Shown here: positions 14,247 through 22,218 of the stretch, piece by piece
Numbering within the stretch: position 1 is the first letter of the stretch
How the letters are laid out: each line of letters starts with the position of its first letter
NCBI GenBank assembly: GCA_035605975.1
Contig: DATNGG010000073.1
Coordinates: 1 to 28,071 of the forward strand
DNA length: 28,071 bases
Direction: 5' to 3'
From: CAIKMD01 sp035605975
GTDB lineage: Bacteria > Pseudomonadota > Alphaproteobacteria > ATCC43930 > CGMCC-115725
Position numbers and translations under genes: made by a program
The notes under the pieces: generated by a model
The model's database searches: none
What the model was told of the DNA's origin: nothing
What the model saw: only the letters and a program-made list of their open reading frames with translations

Positions 14247-15884
14247 TCAGCTCGCTGGCAGAATGACGCGAACGCTCAGCCCGCCTTCGGAGCGATTGGT
14301 CGCCGTGACATGCCCGCCCAGCGCTTCGATGTTGCGCCGGACGATCCATAGGCCGAGGCCCGAATGCGGCAAAAGGCCGCTGCGGCTCGAATCCTGGTCG
14401 GCATTGGGGCGAAGCGAGTAGTACCGGTCGAAGATGCGATCGATCTTCTTGGGATCGATGCCCGGCCCCTGATCGTCGATGCGCAGCTCGACCGATTGGC
14501 CGGCCTTGCCGAGCGTCACGGTGATCGCGCCGTCGGCGGGCGAGAAGCTGATCGCATTGTCGAGAATGTTCTCGATCACCTCTTCGAGGATTTCGGGGCC
14601 CGCCTGGACGAAGGCCTTCTCCTTGAGCGAGCGCACGACGCCGATGCCGCGCTCGGCCAAGAGCTCGCGGTAGCGGACCAGGACGCTGCCCATGACGGTG
14701 GTCAGATCGATGCGCGGCCGCGGCGCTTCGATCAGATCGGCGGTCGCGTTGTCGAGCCGCTGCGCCGCCGAGATCAGCGCCTTGAGCCGCCCGACCGAGG
14801 ATTGGATCAGGGTGATGGCGCGGTGGGCGCGCTCGTCATTCGGCAGGACGCCGCGCTTGGCGGTTTCGAGCGAGGCCTCGATGGTCGCAACCGGGCCTTT
14901 GAAGGAATGCCAATTGTCCTCGGCCGCTTGGCGGATATCGCGGGCGACGCTGCGCAGATCGCGCGTCAGGCCGTCGAAGTCGCTGGCGACGCTGGCGAGC
15001 TCGGGCATGACGTTGCGCGAGGCGAAGGTCGCGTTGCGGCCGCGCCCTTGGCGGATATCGCGGGCGACATGGCGGAAATGCAGCACGTTGCGCCAGACGC
15101 TCGTCGCGATCAGCGCGGCGAGCAGCGCCAAGAGCATGTAGACCGAGGCGGCGATGCGCACCTCGGGCGTTTTCCAGAACGGGCGCGCGATCGAGGTGTA
15201 GAGGAATTCCGAGGTCGTGTGCGAGGAGACCAGCGCCCAGCACCCCCAGCGCGTCTGGATCGGCACCAGTGAGGTCAGGATCTGATCCTTGCCGTCGGGT
15301 CCGGGATATTGCACGTCGATCGGCGTGTCGGCGCTGCAGGTCTTCGACAGACGGTCGAGGATGCCGTGACCCGCAAGCCCGTCGAGCTGGGCATTGACCT
15401 GGTCGGGCGCCACCGGCGGCGCCGCCGCGACGAAATAAAAGCGCCGCGCGCTGCCCGGCGCCGAGGGCCGCACCATCAGCTGCAGATTGGTGCCGTCATC
15501 GCCGTATTTCGCGAGCGCCTGGCTCAGCTGCCCGCTCGGGAGATGGCCCGGCTGATCGAGGATCGGCTTCAGCGCCTGGGCGATCAGCCAGTTGCGATGC
15601 TGAATGCTGCGCGTGACGAGCTCGCGCAGCTTCGAGTCCGCCTGCTCGAACTGGCCATAGACGAGGATCGGCAGCGCAATGAAAATTCCAACCAGAATGA
15701 CGAGCTTTGCGGTAAGCGAACCCGCAAAGCGGTGCGACAGCTGAAACGCGCGGCCGAAACCCCCGAACCTAGCGCCCTTGGCTGCGCCAGCGATACCCAA
15801 ACGCGGCGTAGTTTTCGATGTCGGAAAATCGAGCATCGAAGGCCCGGAACTTGTTTCGAATGCGTTTGATGGAAGATCGGACAT
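14247..15884 (-). CDS. Membrane sensor histidine kinase with an atypical H-box
   Basis: 545 residues if started at ATG 15884, which has GAAGGA 10 bases upstream; ATGs at 15944 and 15836 are alternatives. Order: cytoplasmic lead; TM1 near 59-77 (LVILVGIFIALPILVYG); a periplasmic sensor domain of about 165 residues; TM2 near 244-264; a HAMP-like linker; a DHp helix with His326; then a HATPase_c domain with N-box (N439, N443), DDQGPGID, an F-box (FDRYYSLR) and the GLGLWIV lid (509-515). The phospho-acceptor motif reads HSFKGP instead of HE(L/F)xTP: the acidic residue after His and the Thr/Asn at +4 are missing. It overlaps the upstream regulator gene by 116 bases. It is the partner kinase of that regulator; the signal is unknown. 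Confidence 0.88.
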   Translation of the reverse strand: MSDLPSNAFETSSGPSMLDFPTSKTTPRLGIAGAAKGARFGGFGRAFQLSHRFAGSLTAKLVILVGIFIALPILVYGQFEQADSKLRELVTRSIQHRNWLIAQALKPILDQPGHLPSGQLSQALAKYGDDGTNLQLMVRPSAPGSARRFYFVAAAPPVAPDQVNAQLDGLAGHGILDRLSKTCSADTPIDVQYPGPDGKDQILTSLVPIQTRWGCWALVSSHTTSEFLYTSIARPFWKTPEVRIAASVYMLLALLAALIATSVWRNVLHFRHVARDIRQGRGRNATFASRNVMPELASVASDFDGLTRDLRSVARDIRQAAEDNWHSFKGPVATIEASLETAKRGVLPNDERAHRAITLIQSSVGRLKALISAAQRLDNATADLIEAPRPRIDLTTVMGSVLVRYRELLAERGIGVVRSLKEKAFVQAGPEILEEVIENILDNAISFSPADGAITVTLGKAGQSVELRIDDQGPGIDPKKIDRIFDRYYSLRPNADQDSSRSGLLPHSGLGLWIVRRNIEALGGHVTATNRSEGGLSVRVILPAS

Positions 15885-16569
15885 TGGTTCGAAATCCTTC
15901 TTCACCGCTTCCGGCGACGAAGCCGGCATGGTGCACGCAATCATAAATCGAGCGATAGGTGACGTATTCGCCGGCCCGCGAGACGAGGAGATAGATGATC
16001 TTGAACTCCGTCACCGTCAGGTCGACGTCCTGCCCGTCCCAGGTCGCGCGGCTGCTGTCCGGCCGCAGCACCAGCTTGCCGCATTGCAGGGTTTCCTGGC
16101 TGGACGGCGCCGCCGCGCCACGCGCCATCTGCACGATGAGGCGCAGGCGCTTGGCGAGGATGGGGATGCCGCGCGCCTTGTCGACGAAATCGACGGCGCC
16201 GCGATCGAGCGCGGCATACTCATAGGCCGTGGTCGGCATGCCGGTCAGGAACACGACCGGCAGATTGACGCCGCAATCGTGAAGCTTCGGAAGGAAATCG
16301 ATGCCGAGGCAGGATTGCAGCTTCCAATCCAGCACGATCACATCGGCATTCCGGTCGCGCTCGAAATGCTCGAGCATCGCCTCGCCGCTCGGGAACGGAA
16401 TGACCTCGAAGCCGAAATGCTCGAACTCCGCGGTCGCCGCCTCGCGATAATCGTCGTCGTCGTCGACAAAGACCGCGCGAATGCGCTCTCCCTGCCCCTG
16501 GTCATCTTTGGGAAAATCGGGATGAGAACTCGGCGATGCATTGGCGCGTTCGTTCAGCAGTATGGACAT
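15769..16569 (-). CDS. OmpR-family response regulator
   Basis: 266 residues. After a hydrophilic 30-residue lead comes a receiver domain: acidic pocket in VFVDDDDDY (D36-D40), phospho-acceptor Asp81 in VIVLDWK, Thr109 in FLTG, and Lys131 in VDKA. The C-terminal winged helix (about 163-264) carries LTVTEFKIIYLL, an unusual SGEEGFRTNVRSSIKRIRNKF recognition region, and ENYAAFGYRW at the wing. It should bind DNA as a phosphorylated dimer at paired direct repeats. GAGGTGA lies 7 bases before the ATG. The gene starts inside the lipoprotein gene (68-base overlap) and ends inside the kinase gene, so the three are tightly linked. A direct repeat at 17179-17195 may be its own site. Confidence 0.93.
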   Translation of the reverse strand: MSILLNERANASPSSHPDFPKDDQGQGERIRAVFVDDDDDYREAATAEFEHFGFEVIPFPSGEAMLEHFERDRNADVIVLDWKLQSCLGIDFLPKLHDCGVNLPVVFLTGMPTTAYEYAALDRGAVDFVDKARGIPILAKRLRLIVQMARGAAAPSSQETLQCGKLVLRPDSSRATWDGQDVDLTVTEFKIIYLLVSRAGEYVTYRSIYDCVHHAGFVAGSGEEGFRTNVRSSIKRIRNKFRAFDARFSDIENYAAFGYRWRSQGR

Positions 16570-17023
16570 CGCTGGTCACCTCATAAGCAAGCGCATGAAA
16601 CTGGCGCGTTTCCACGTCGGGATACAATGTCACGTTGATCGTACAGTTGCGGCTGCGAAATACCCATAATTTGGTCGGCGCGCGGTCCTCTTGCAGCATC
16701 GGCGTACCGAGAGCCGATTCGATCTCGTTTTCGTTGAGGCCGATCAGGCGATCGACCCCTTGCGTGCCGATTTCGGCGCGCTTGCTGTCCTTGTCCTCGG
16801 CCTTTTCCTTGTCCTCGACTTTGCTCTCTTCCGCCGGCAAGGCGGCCGATTTCCGGGCCGGCGCCGGCGGACGCGCCGGCTCCTTGACGCCCGCGGCCGC
16901 CGGCCCCGTCACGTCGAGCGGAATGCTGGTGCGCAGCTCGGCGGGCGGCGAGCTGTCGGCACAGCCGAAGGTGAGCAGCACGGCCGCGAAGCCGAGCCAC
17001 CGCCGGATGCGACGCCAGTTCAT
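16502..17023 (-). CDS. Putative lipoprotein with BamE/SmpA-like C-terminal domain
   Basis: 173 residues from ATG 17023, chosen because GGAGA lies upstream and a lipoprotein signal begins there (MNWRRIRRWLGFAAVLLTFG, then Cys21). The lipobox reads TFGC, with Leu at -4 rather than -3, so lipidation is likely but not certain. Residues 60-88 form a Lys/Glu/Asp-rich linker. From about 89 a small alpha/beta unit follows (RLIGLNENEIESALGTPML, then TKLWVFRS), like the BamE/SmpA fold with its L-G-x-P turn. Cys127 and Cys162 could form a disulfide. It is probably anchored in the periplasm, upstream of a two-component system with which it overlaps. A role in sensing envelope state is inference; the exact function is unknown. 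Confidence 0.75.
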   Translation of the reverse strand: MNWRRIRRWLGFAAVLLTFGCADSSPPAELRTSIPLDVTGPAAAGVKEPARPPAPARKSAALPAEESKVEDKEKAEDKDSKRAEIGTQGVDRLIGLNENEIESALGTPMLQEDRAPTKLWVFRSRNCTINVTLYPDVETRQFHALAYEVTSDVHTAERTRQCIAEFSSRFSQR

Positions 17024-17551
17024 GCCTGTCTCCGCCACTGCTAACGCTCCCATGCAACCCGCCCGCAACGGTGCGGAAGCCCGACCATGCCCCATTCAAA
17101 CCGGTTCCGAATTTGCTGCCCTCGATCGCCACGCGGCCCGGCCCCAAGCCCGGGCCTATTCTGCGACAAACGCCCGCCGTGACCGCTCTGTGACCGAGCC
17201 TGCCAGTCGAATTTGGCCCAATTGCGGCACCAGAGCAGATTTTGCATGGCAAACTAATCGTTTAGAACCTTTCCCGCGACCCGCCGCAAAGCCCGGCTTT
17301 GGCGCACGATCCTGATCCTGGCCGAAAATAGCTGCAGCGCAACAAAAATGGTCGGTACCGGTACGTGTCCCGGATGGTTTCAACAATCGGTTAAGCGAAT
17401 CTTCACGCGCGTTAAGGTATCGGTAATGACACTGAAAAATCACAGCGAGGCCGGCGGCATTGCCGCCGCGCCCCCCGCTTCATAGGATAGCGCCAACAAG
17501 GCAGCGCCAACAGCGCGCCGAGCCGCTTTGCGGCAGAGGGAGGGGGCGTCG
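17024..17551. other. 528-base intergenic region between divergent operons
   Basis: No convincing gene. It must hold the promoters of the minus-strand lipoprotein/two-component operon and of the plus-strand FAA hydrolase gene. Visible elements: a direct repeat GTGACC-N5-GTGACC (17179-17195); a 10-base palindrome GTACCGGTAC (17355-17364); two GTTAAG copies 21 bases apart (17390-17395 and 17411-17416); a possible promoter TTCACG-N16-TAATGA (17402-17429); and a GC hairpin GGCGGC-ATT-GCCGCC near 17455. The middle part (17230-17450) is clearly richer in A/T than the genes around it, as expected for regulatory DNA. Open frames here have no protein-like character. Confidence 0.6.
17179..17195. promoter_or_regulatory. 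Direct repeat GTGACC-N5-GTGACC, candidate response-regulator site
   Basis: Two identical hexamers begin 11 bases apart, one helical turn, about 156 bases upstream of the lipoprotein start. OmpR-family regulators bind tandem half-sites with this phasing, and one is encoded in the adjacent operon. Autoregulation is therefore a reasonable inference from position and spacing only. Confidence 0.35.
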
Positions 17552-18544
17552 ATGAAGATTGTGGTTTTCGGTCCCGACAAGCGGACGGGCGCCCTCGAGG
17601 GCGGCAAGATCGCCGATCTCTCGCGCGCTTATGCGAAATATCTCCGTGAGCGGCGCGGCGCGCCCAGGGCGCTGGAACTCGCCGAAGCGCTGGTTCCCTC
17701 GGATTTGGCGCGCCTCATCGAGGGCGGCCCGGCGGCGCTCGAGCATGCGCAAACCGCGCTCGATCATCTCTTCAAGGAGGCGCAGGACCACAAGGATCCG
17801 CGCGGCGAGTCGGTGGTTTTCGCCGCCGATGCCGTGCAGATTCACGCGCCGCGCCCCAAGGGCACGCGCATGGCCTGCGCCGGGTCGAACTTCACCACCC
17901 ATCGCGAGCGCATGACGCGCCGCTCGGGCCGCGACGTCAAGCCGCCCTTCATCTGGGGCTTTTGGAAAATCCCGCATGAGGGCGTGCCGCCCGACGGCGA
18001 TGTGATCTACCCCGCCCGCTGCGACCGGCTCGACTATGAGGGCGAGCTCGCGGTCGTCCTCGGCAAGACGGGCAAGGATTTGCGCCCCGGCGATCTGAAG
18101 GATTTCGTCTGGGGCGTGACCCTCTTTTGCGATTGGAGCATCCGCAGCCCGCGCGAGCCGCTGGGGCCGATGAATTTCGCCGCGCCGAAGAATTTCGACA
18201 CCTCTTATTCGCTGGGGCCCTGCATCGTCGTCGGCGAGCTCGATCCCGCCAATATCGACATCGAGACCTTCGTCAATGGCGAGCGCCGCCAGGCGCACAA
18301 CACGCGCGACATGACCTTTTCCTTCGCCCAATATCTCGAATATCTGTCGCGCGACCTGACGCTCTATCCGGGCGATCTCATTTGCAGCGGCACCGGCGAG
18401 GGCACCGCCGCCGATGCAAGCCCGGTCAATCCCGATGGCAGCCAGCCGCCCGATCTCTTTTTGAAGCCCGGCGACCGCGTCGAGATCAAATCGCCGCAGA
18501 TCGGCTCGCTGCGCGCGCGGATCGTGGCGAAATCGCCGCGCTAA
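17552..18544 (+). CDS. Fumarylacetoacetate hydrolase (FAH) family protein
   Basis: 330 residues from ATG 17552, preceded by GAGGGAGG; an upstream ATG at 17528 has no such site. Family features: N-terminal cap to about 100, then GSNFTTHRER with His117 and Glu119 (the NYxxHxxE catalytic element), metal ligands Glu163 and Glu165 in YEGELAVVLGK, and Asp194 in FCDWSIR. The C-terminal GTGEGT loop replaces the common TGTPxG. Such enzymes use Mg2+ or Ca2+ to cleave C-C bonds of beta-diketo acids, or to decarboxylate, hydrate or isomerise related keto acids, often as the last step of aromatic breakdown. It converges with the dioxygenase gene, 4 bases separating the stop codons. Reaction type is uncertain. 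Confidence 0.9.
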   Translation: MKIVVFGPDKRTGALEGGKIADLSRAYAKYLRERRGAPRALELAEALVPSDLARLIEGGPAALEHAQTALDHLFKEAQDHKDPRGESVVFAADAVQIHAPRPKGTRMACAGSNFTTHRERMTRRSGRDVKPPFIWGFWKIPHEGVPPDGDVIYPARCDRLDYEGELAVVLGKTGKDLRPGDLKDFVWGVTLFCDWSIRSPREPLGPMNFAAPKNFDTSYSLGPCIVVGELDPANIDIETFVNGERRQAHNTRDMTFSFAQYLEYLSRDLTLYPGDLICSGTGEGTAADASPVNPDGSQPPDLFLKPGDRVEIKSPQIGSLRARIVAKSPR

Positions 18545-18548
18545 GGCG

Positions 18549-19421
18549 CTACGCGTTCTCGGTCTGAACCGTGATCCGGCGCAGCAGCCGGCGCTCATTG
18601 GGGCTGAAATCGGTACGCGCATGAAGCGTGCAGCGATTGTCCCAAAGGACCACGTCGCCCGGCCGCCACACATGTTGATAGACGAATTGCCGCTGCTCTT
18701 GATGATCGAAGAGCTCAGCGAGCAGCGCATCGCCTTCGGCGGCGTCCATGCCTTCGATCGCAAAGGTCATGAGGCGATTGACGTAAAGCGCCTTGCGGCC
18801 GGTCGCGGGATGAACGCGGATGACCGGATGCGTCCAGCGCAGTGCTTTATCGGAGGGCGGCCCCTTGCGCACGACATAGTCGCTGCTCGGGTCATAATAG
18901 TTGACGCCGCGCAGGGGCGCGAGCTTCGCCTTCATCGCCTCGGAGAGGGCATCGTAAGCCGCATACATGCTGGCGAACATCGTATCGCCGCCCTGTGACG
19001 GCACCTCGATGCCGTAGAGCATGGTGCCGGCCGGCGGGTGCTCGACATAGCACTGGTCGGAATGGAACTGCATCTCGCCATCCGGCAGCGCGCCGATCGG
19101 CTTGCCGTCCTCGCGGATATTCGAGACCAGCAGGATGGCGGGATGGCGGCCATCGCGACGGGTGAAAACGCGGCCGAGCGTGCCGAAGCATTCGCCGAAC
19201 CGGATCTGGTCCTCCTCGGCAAGGTGCTGGTCCCGCAGCAGGATGACCGCGTGATCGTGCCAGGCCCGCCGCAGCGCGGCGACGGTCGCTGCATCGAGCG
19301 GGCGGCTCAGATCGACGCCTTCGATCTCGGCGCCGATCGCCGGGGCGAGCTTGCGAACCGAGAGGCGCGGCGGAGCGGCGACCGCCGCCCCCGTCGTCAC
19401 TGCGTCGCTACGCGGCTCCAT
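18549..19421 (-). CDS. TauD/TfdA-family Fe(II)/2-oxoglutarate dioxygenase
   Basis: 290 residues from ATG 19421, which has GGAAGGAG just upstream; the frame stays open to 19610 but the extra part overlaps the upstream gene. The iron triad is complete: His120 and Asp122 in FHSDQCY, and His267 in LHARTDF. Arg278, 11 residues after the distal His, should bind the 2-oxoglutarate carboxylate as in TauD. The double-stranded beta-helix surrounds these (GTMLYGIEVPSQGGDTMFASMYAAY; DVVLWDNRC). It would hydroxylate a substrate next to a sulfonate, ether, amine or similar group with release of CO2 and succinate, usually leading to cleavage. It is the last gene of an apparent operon with a MetE-like protein and two binding proteins. 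The substrate is unknown. Confidence 0.92.
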   Translation of the reverse strand: MEPRSDAVTTGAAVAAPPRLSVRKLAPAIGAEIEGVDLSRPLDAATVAALRRAWHDHAVILLRDQHLAEEDQIRFGECFGTLGRVFTRRDGRHPAILLVSNIREDGKPIGALPDGEMQFHSDQCYVEHPPAGTMLYGIEVPSQGGDTMFASMYAAYDALSEAMKAKLAPLRGVNYYDPSSDYVVRKGPPSDKALRWTHPVIRVHPATGRKALYVNRLMTFAIEGMDAAEGDALLAELFDHQEQRQFVYQHVWRPGDVVLWDNRCTLHARTDFSPNERRLLRRITVQTENA

Positions 19422-19458
19422 CAGGGGTCTCCTTCCCGTCTCGCCCGGCCGGGACGCG

Positions 19459-20622
19459 TCAGGCGCGGCCCCAGAGAATTTTGGTCGCCCGCCGCGCGCC
19501 CTCGGCCATGGCCTCGAATTTAGCCCAACAGATCGAGGGATGGCCAACCCGGGTGCCGATACCGCAATCGGTCCCGGCCAGCACGTTCTCCCGCCCGACC
19601 AGCTTGGCATAGCGCACCAACCGCTCGGCGATGAGATCGGGATGCTCGATGAAGTCCGAGTAATGGCCGATGACGCCTGGGACGAGGGTCGCGCCCTCGG
19701 GCAGCTTCACCGTCTCGAACACCCGCCATTCATGCTCGTGGCAGGGGTTGGAGGCTTCGATCGAGAAGCTCTTTGTCTTCACGCGCAAAATGATGTCGGC
19801 GATATCTTTCAAGGGGATATCGTCGTGATGCGGCCCGTGGAAGCTGCCCCAGCAGACATGGAGGCGTACTTTCTCGGGCGGAATGCCGCGGAGCGCATGA
19901 TTGAGCGCCTCGACCCGCAGCGCGGCATAGGAGCGGTACTGCGGCACGGTCATCTGCGCGAGGCAGTTCCAGCCATCGGGCAGGTCGGGATCGTCGATCT
20001 GAAGTTGGAATCCGGCATCGACGATGGCCTTGTACTCTTCGTGCATCGCATCGGCGATCGCGAAGACGAATTCCTCGTCGCTCTTGTAGTACTCGTTCGC
20101 CATCCAGTGCTCGATCGTGCCGGGCGTGTTGGCCGGCAGGTAGGCCTCGGCGACGTTGATGCCCTTGAGCGCGGCCTTGAAATTATCAAGGTCGCGTTTC
20201 AGGTCGGCGGCGCCGATGTAGCGCAGCTTGTCGACGCAGACCGGGAGAGACGGCGTGGAGGTTTGCAGGCGCGCCCGCGGATTGGAGGTCGATTCGAAAT
20301 AATCGGGGAATTTGGTGCGGTCGCGCGCGGTGATCTCGAGGCGGCGGCGCGCCTCGGCCGGCCGCTGCTCGTAGCCGGCGATGCGCGCGCGCACATAGTC
20401 GGTGAAATTCGACTTCGACAACTCGCCATCATTGACGCTGTCGAGGCCGCAATCGACCTGCTGGCGCACCGCCTCGGCAACGGCCGACTTAAGGCGCTGC
20501 TCGAGCGCCGCCTGGTCGACCGTTTCGCCGCGCGACTTCGCGAGCACCATCGCGCGCAGATCGGGCGGGCGCGGCAATGCTCCGGCATGGGTGACAAGGA
20601 TTCGATCGGTGCTGTAGATCAT
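19459..20622 (-). CDS. MetE C-terminal-domain protein (cobalamin-independent methionine synthase II family)
   Basis: 387 residues, corresponding to only the catalytic C-terminal barrel of MetE, which is about 750 residues in full. All four zinc ligands expected from MetE are present: His255 and Cys257 (HVCWGSFHGPHHDD), Glu289 (SIEASNP) and Cys353 (GTDCGIGT). An early DGELSKSNFTDYV and a late VLAGTDCG support the family. GGAG lies 6 bases before the ATG. Known relatives bind a thiol at zinc and transfer an alkyl group to it: methyl from folate in MetE, or an epoxide in epoxyalkane:coenzyme M transferase. Placement between a binding-protein pair and a TauD-like dioxygenase suggests catabolic demethylation or alkyl transfer rather than methionine synthesis; this is inference. 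Confidence 0.88.
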   Translation of the reverse strand: MIYSTDRILVTHAGALPRPPDLRAMVLAKSRGETVDQAALEQRLKSAVAEAVRQQVDCGLDSVNDGELSKSNFTDYVRARIAGYEQRPAEARRRLEITARDRTKFPDYFESTSNPRARLQTSTPSLPVCVDKLRYIGAADLKRDLDNFKAALKGINVAEAYLPANTPGTIEHWMANEYYKSDEEFVFAIADAMHEEYKAIVDAGFQLQIDDPDLPDGWNCLAQMTVPQYRSYAALRVEALNHALRGIPPEKVRLHVCWGSFHGPHHDDIPLKDIADIILRVKTKSFSIEASNPCHEHEWRVFETVKLPEGATLVPGVIGHYSDFIEHPDLIAERLVRYAKLVGRENVLAGTDCGIGTRVGHPSICWAKFEAMAEGARRATKILWGRA

Positions 20623-20652
20623 GGCAACTCCAATGGGCGATGGCAGGTGTGG

Positions 20653-22218
20653 TCAATTGCTCCAGGCGTAATCCCGGACTTCGGTGGTGATCGGGCTGAG
20701 CGGATCGTCGACGACGCGCACGTCCTTCGAATGCACGAACACCATCGGCAGATCGGCGACCGGCAGGATGTAGTTCTTGTTGTTTACCTGATCGATCAGC
20801 CTTTGATAGATCTTGATGCGCTTGGCGTCGTCGAATTCGAGCGCTCCCTCCTTTGCGGCTTGCTTGATCACCGGATCGTTCCAGTAATCGCGGTTGCCAT
20901 TGAAGAAGAAATCGCAGAGATCGTTCATGTCGGGCAGCACGTTGGTCGGGCGGATACCGAGAAACGCGGTGAACTTGCCCTCGCCGCGCATGCGGATATA
21001 GAGCGAGAGCGGCAGCGGCCGGACGCTCGCGCGAATCCCAACCTTGCGCTCCATGCCCGCGATCGCCTCGCCGATCTCCTTGACCGGTTCATGCACGTCG
21101 AGTTCGAGATCGAGCCCGTTCGGGTATCCCGCCTCGACGAGGAGCTTCTTCGCGTCCTCGGGATCGTAGGCCGGCGGCTTGGTCGAAGGATCGCAGCCGA
21201 ACACCGCCCCAACGCAGATGCCATCGAGAATCTCGGCGATGTCGCCGCCCGGAATGACGGTCTTCGCCAGTTCCTTGCGGTCGATCGCTTCGATGAAGGC
21301 GCGGCGTACCCTCTGGTCGGTCATCGCCTTGTTCGCCGAGCGCCCCATCGCGTCGAGCGTCACATACATCAGCACCCCGTTGTGCCGCGCTGCGACTTTC
21401 ATATTGGGCGTCGTCGCCAAATCGCGCGCCATATCAGCGGGCACGTTGCGGATGAGATCGATCCCCCCGGTCATGAGCTGGGCGATCTGGGTCTGACGGT
21501 CGGCGATGTGGGTGACGATCACATGCTTTACATGGACGTCGAAGGACGAATTCTTGGCGTAGTATCCGTCGAATTTCTCCAGCACCATCTTGGTCTGATC
21601 GAGCGACACGACCCTGTAGGGGCCGGTCGCCACCGGCGCGGTGCGGCCGTAATCGGCCTTGTTCGCGAGCTTGCCCAGCACCTTGCCGTCGAAAATGTAG
21701 AATTGATAGGCGATGGTCGAAAGTTCAGTCGGAAAGGCGGTTTTGGCGGTGATCCGCACTTCGTAGGGACCGAGCTTCTCGACGCTCGCCACCCAGTCAT
21801 AGAGATCCTTGTGGCGCAGCGGCACGGCGGGATCGACGATGTATTTGACCGTAGCCACCACATCGTCGGCGGTGAATTTGTCGCCGTTGTGGAAGGTGAC
21901 GTCGTCGCGCAGCGTGAAGTCGATCGTCTTGTCGTCGACCTGCTTCCAGGATTTGGCGAGGCGCGGCACGAATTTGTGGGCGCGTTCGTCATAGCCGAGA
22001 AGGGTCTCATAGACCGTGCCGTAGAATACCGCCGCCTCGTCGAGCGTGAAGACATAGGGATCGAGCGTGCTCCACCAATCGGTGGTCGCGATGCGCAGCG
22101 TGTCGTCCGATTTTCCCGCCTCGGCCGGGCCGATCCCGAGGGCGAGCGCAACCAGCAAGGCGAGCGCGCCGCGGCACGCGCCCTGCCGACCGCGTCTCGC
22201 CTCGGGCCGCGGCGTCAT
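20653..22218 (-). CDS. ABC transporter solute-binding protein family 5 (DppA/OppA type), second paralogue
   Basis: 521 residues from ATG 22218, whose ATGA overlaps the stop of the upstream paralogue by 4 bases; a GTG three codons earlier is an alternative. A long basic lead (TPRPEARRGRQGACRG) precedes a hydrophobic core and cleavage near AEAGKSDD. The mature part has the SBP_bac_5 layout: DWWSTLDPY, EAAVFYGTVYETLLGYD, LRDDVTFHNGDKFTADDV, GRTAPVATGPYRVVS, and PNGLDLELDVHEP. A conserved Cys pair (GICV...GC) may form a disulfide. It should deliver a peptide-like or other small solute to the divergent Dpp/Opp-type transporter at 24111-28006. It resembles its neighbour closely throughout, so it arose by tandem duplication. 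Confidence 0.9.
   Translation of the reverse strand: MTPRPEARRGRQGACRGALALLVALALGIGPAEAGKSDDTLRIATTDWWSTLDPYVFTLDEAAVFYGTVYETLLGYDERAHKFVPRLAKSWKQVDDKTIDFTLRDDVTFHNGDKFTADDVVATVKYIVDPAVPLRHKDLYDWVASVEKLGPYEVRITAKTAFPTELSTIAYQFYIFDGKVLGKLANKADYGRTAPVATGPYRVVSLDQTKMVLEKFDGYYAKNSSFDVHVKHVIVTHIADRQTQIAQLMTGGIDLIRNVPADMARDLATTPNMKVAARHNGVLMYVTLDAMGRSANKAMTDQRVRRAFIEAIDRKELAKTVIPGGDIAEILDGICVGAVFGCDPSTKPPAYDPEDAKKLLVEAGYPNGLDLELDVHEPVKEIGEAIAGMERKVGIRASVRPLPLSLYIRMRGEGKFTAFLGIRPTNVLPDMNDLCDFFFNGNRDYWNDPVIKQAAKEGALEFDDAKRIKIYQRLIDQVNNKNYILPVADLPMVFVHSKDVRVVDDPLSPITTEVRDYAWSN

Noticed and set aside
17156..17443. A 95-codon frame on the minus strand in the large intergenic region
   Set aside because: No ribosome site, no family resemblance, and it spans the A/T-enriched regulatory part of the gap.
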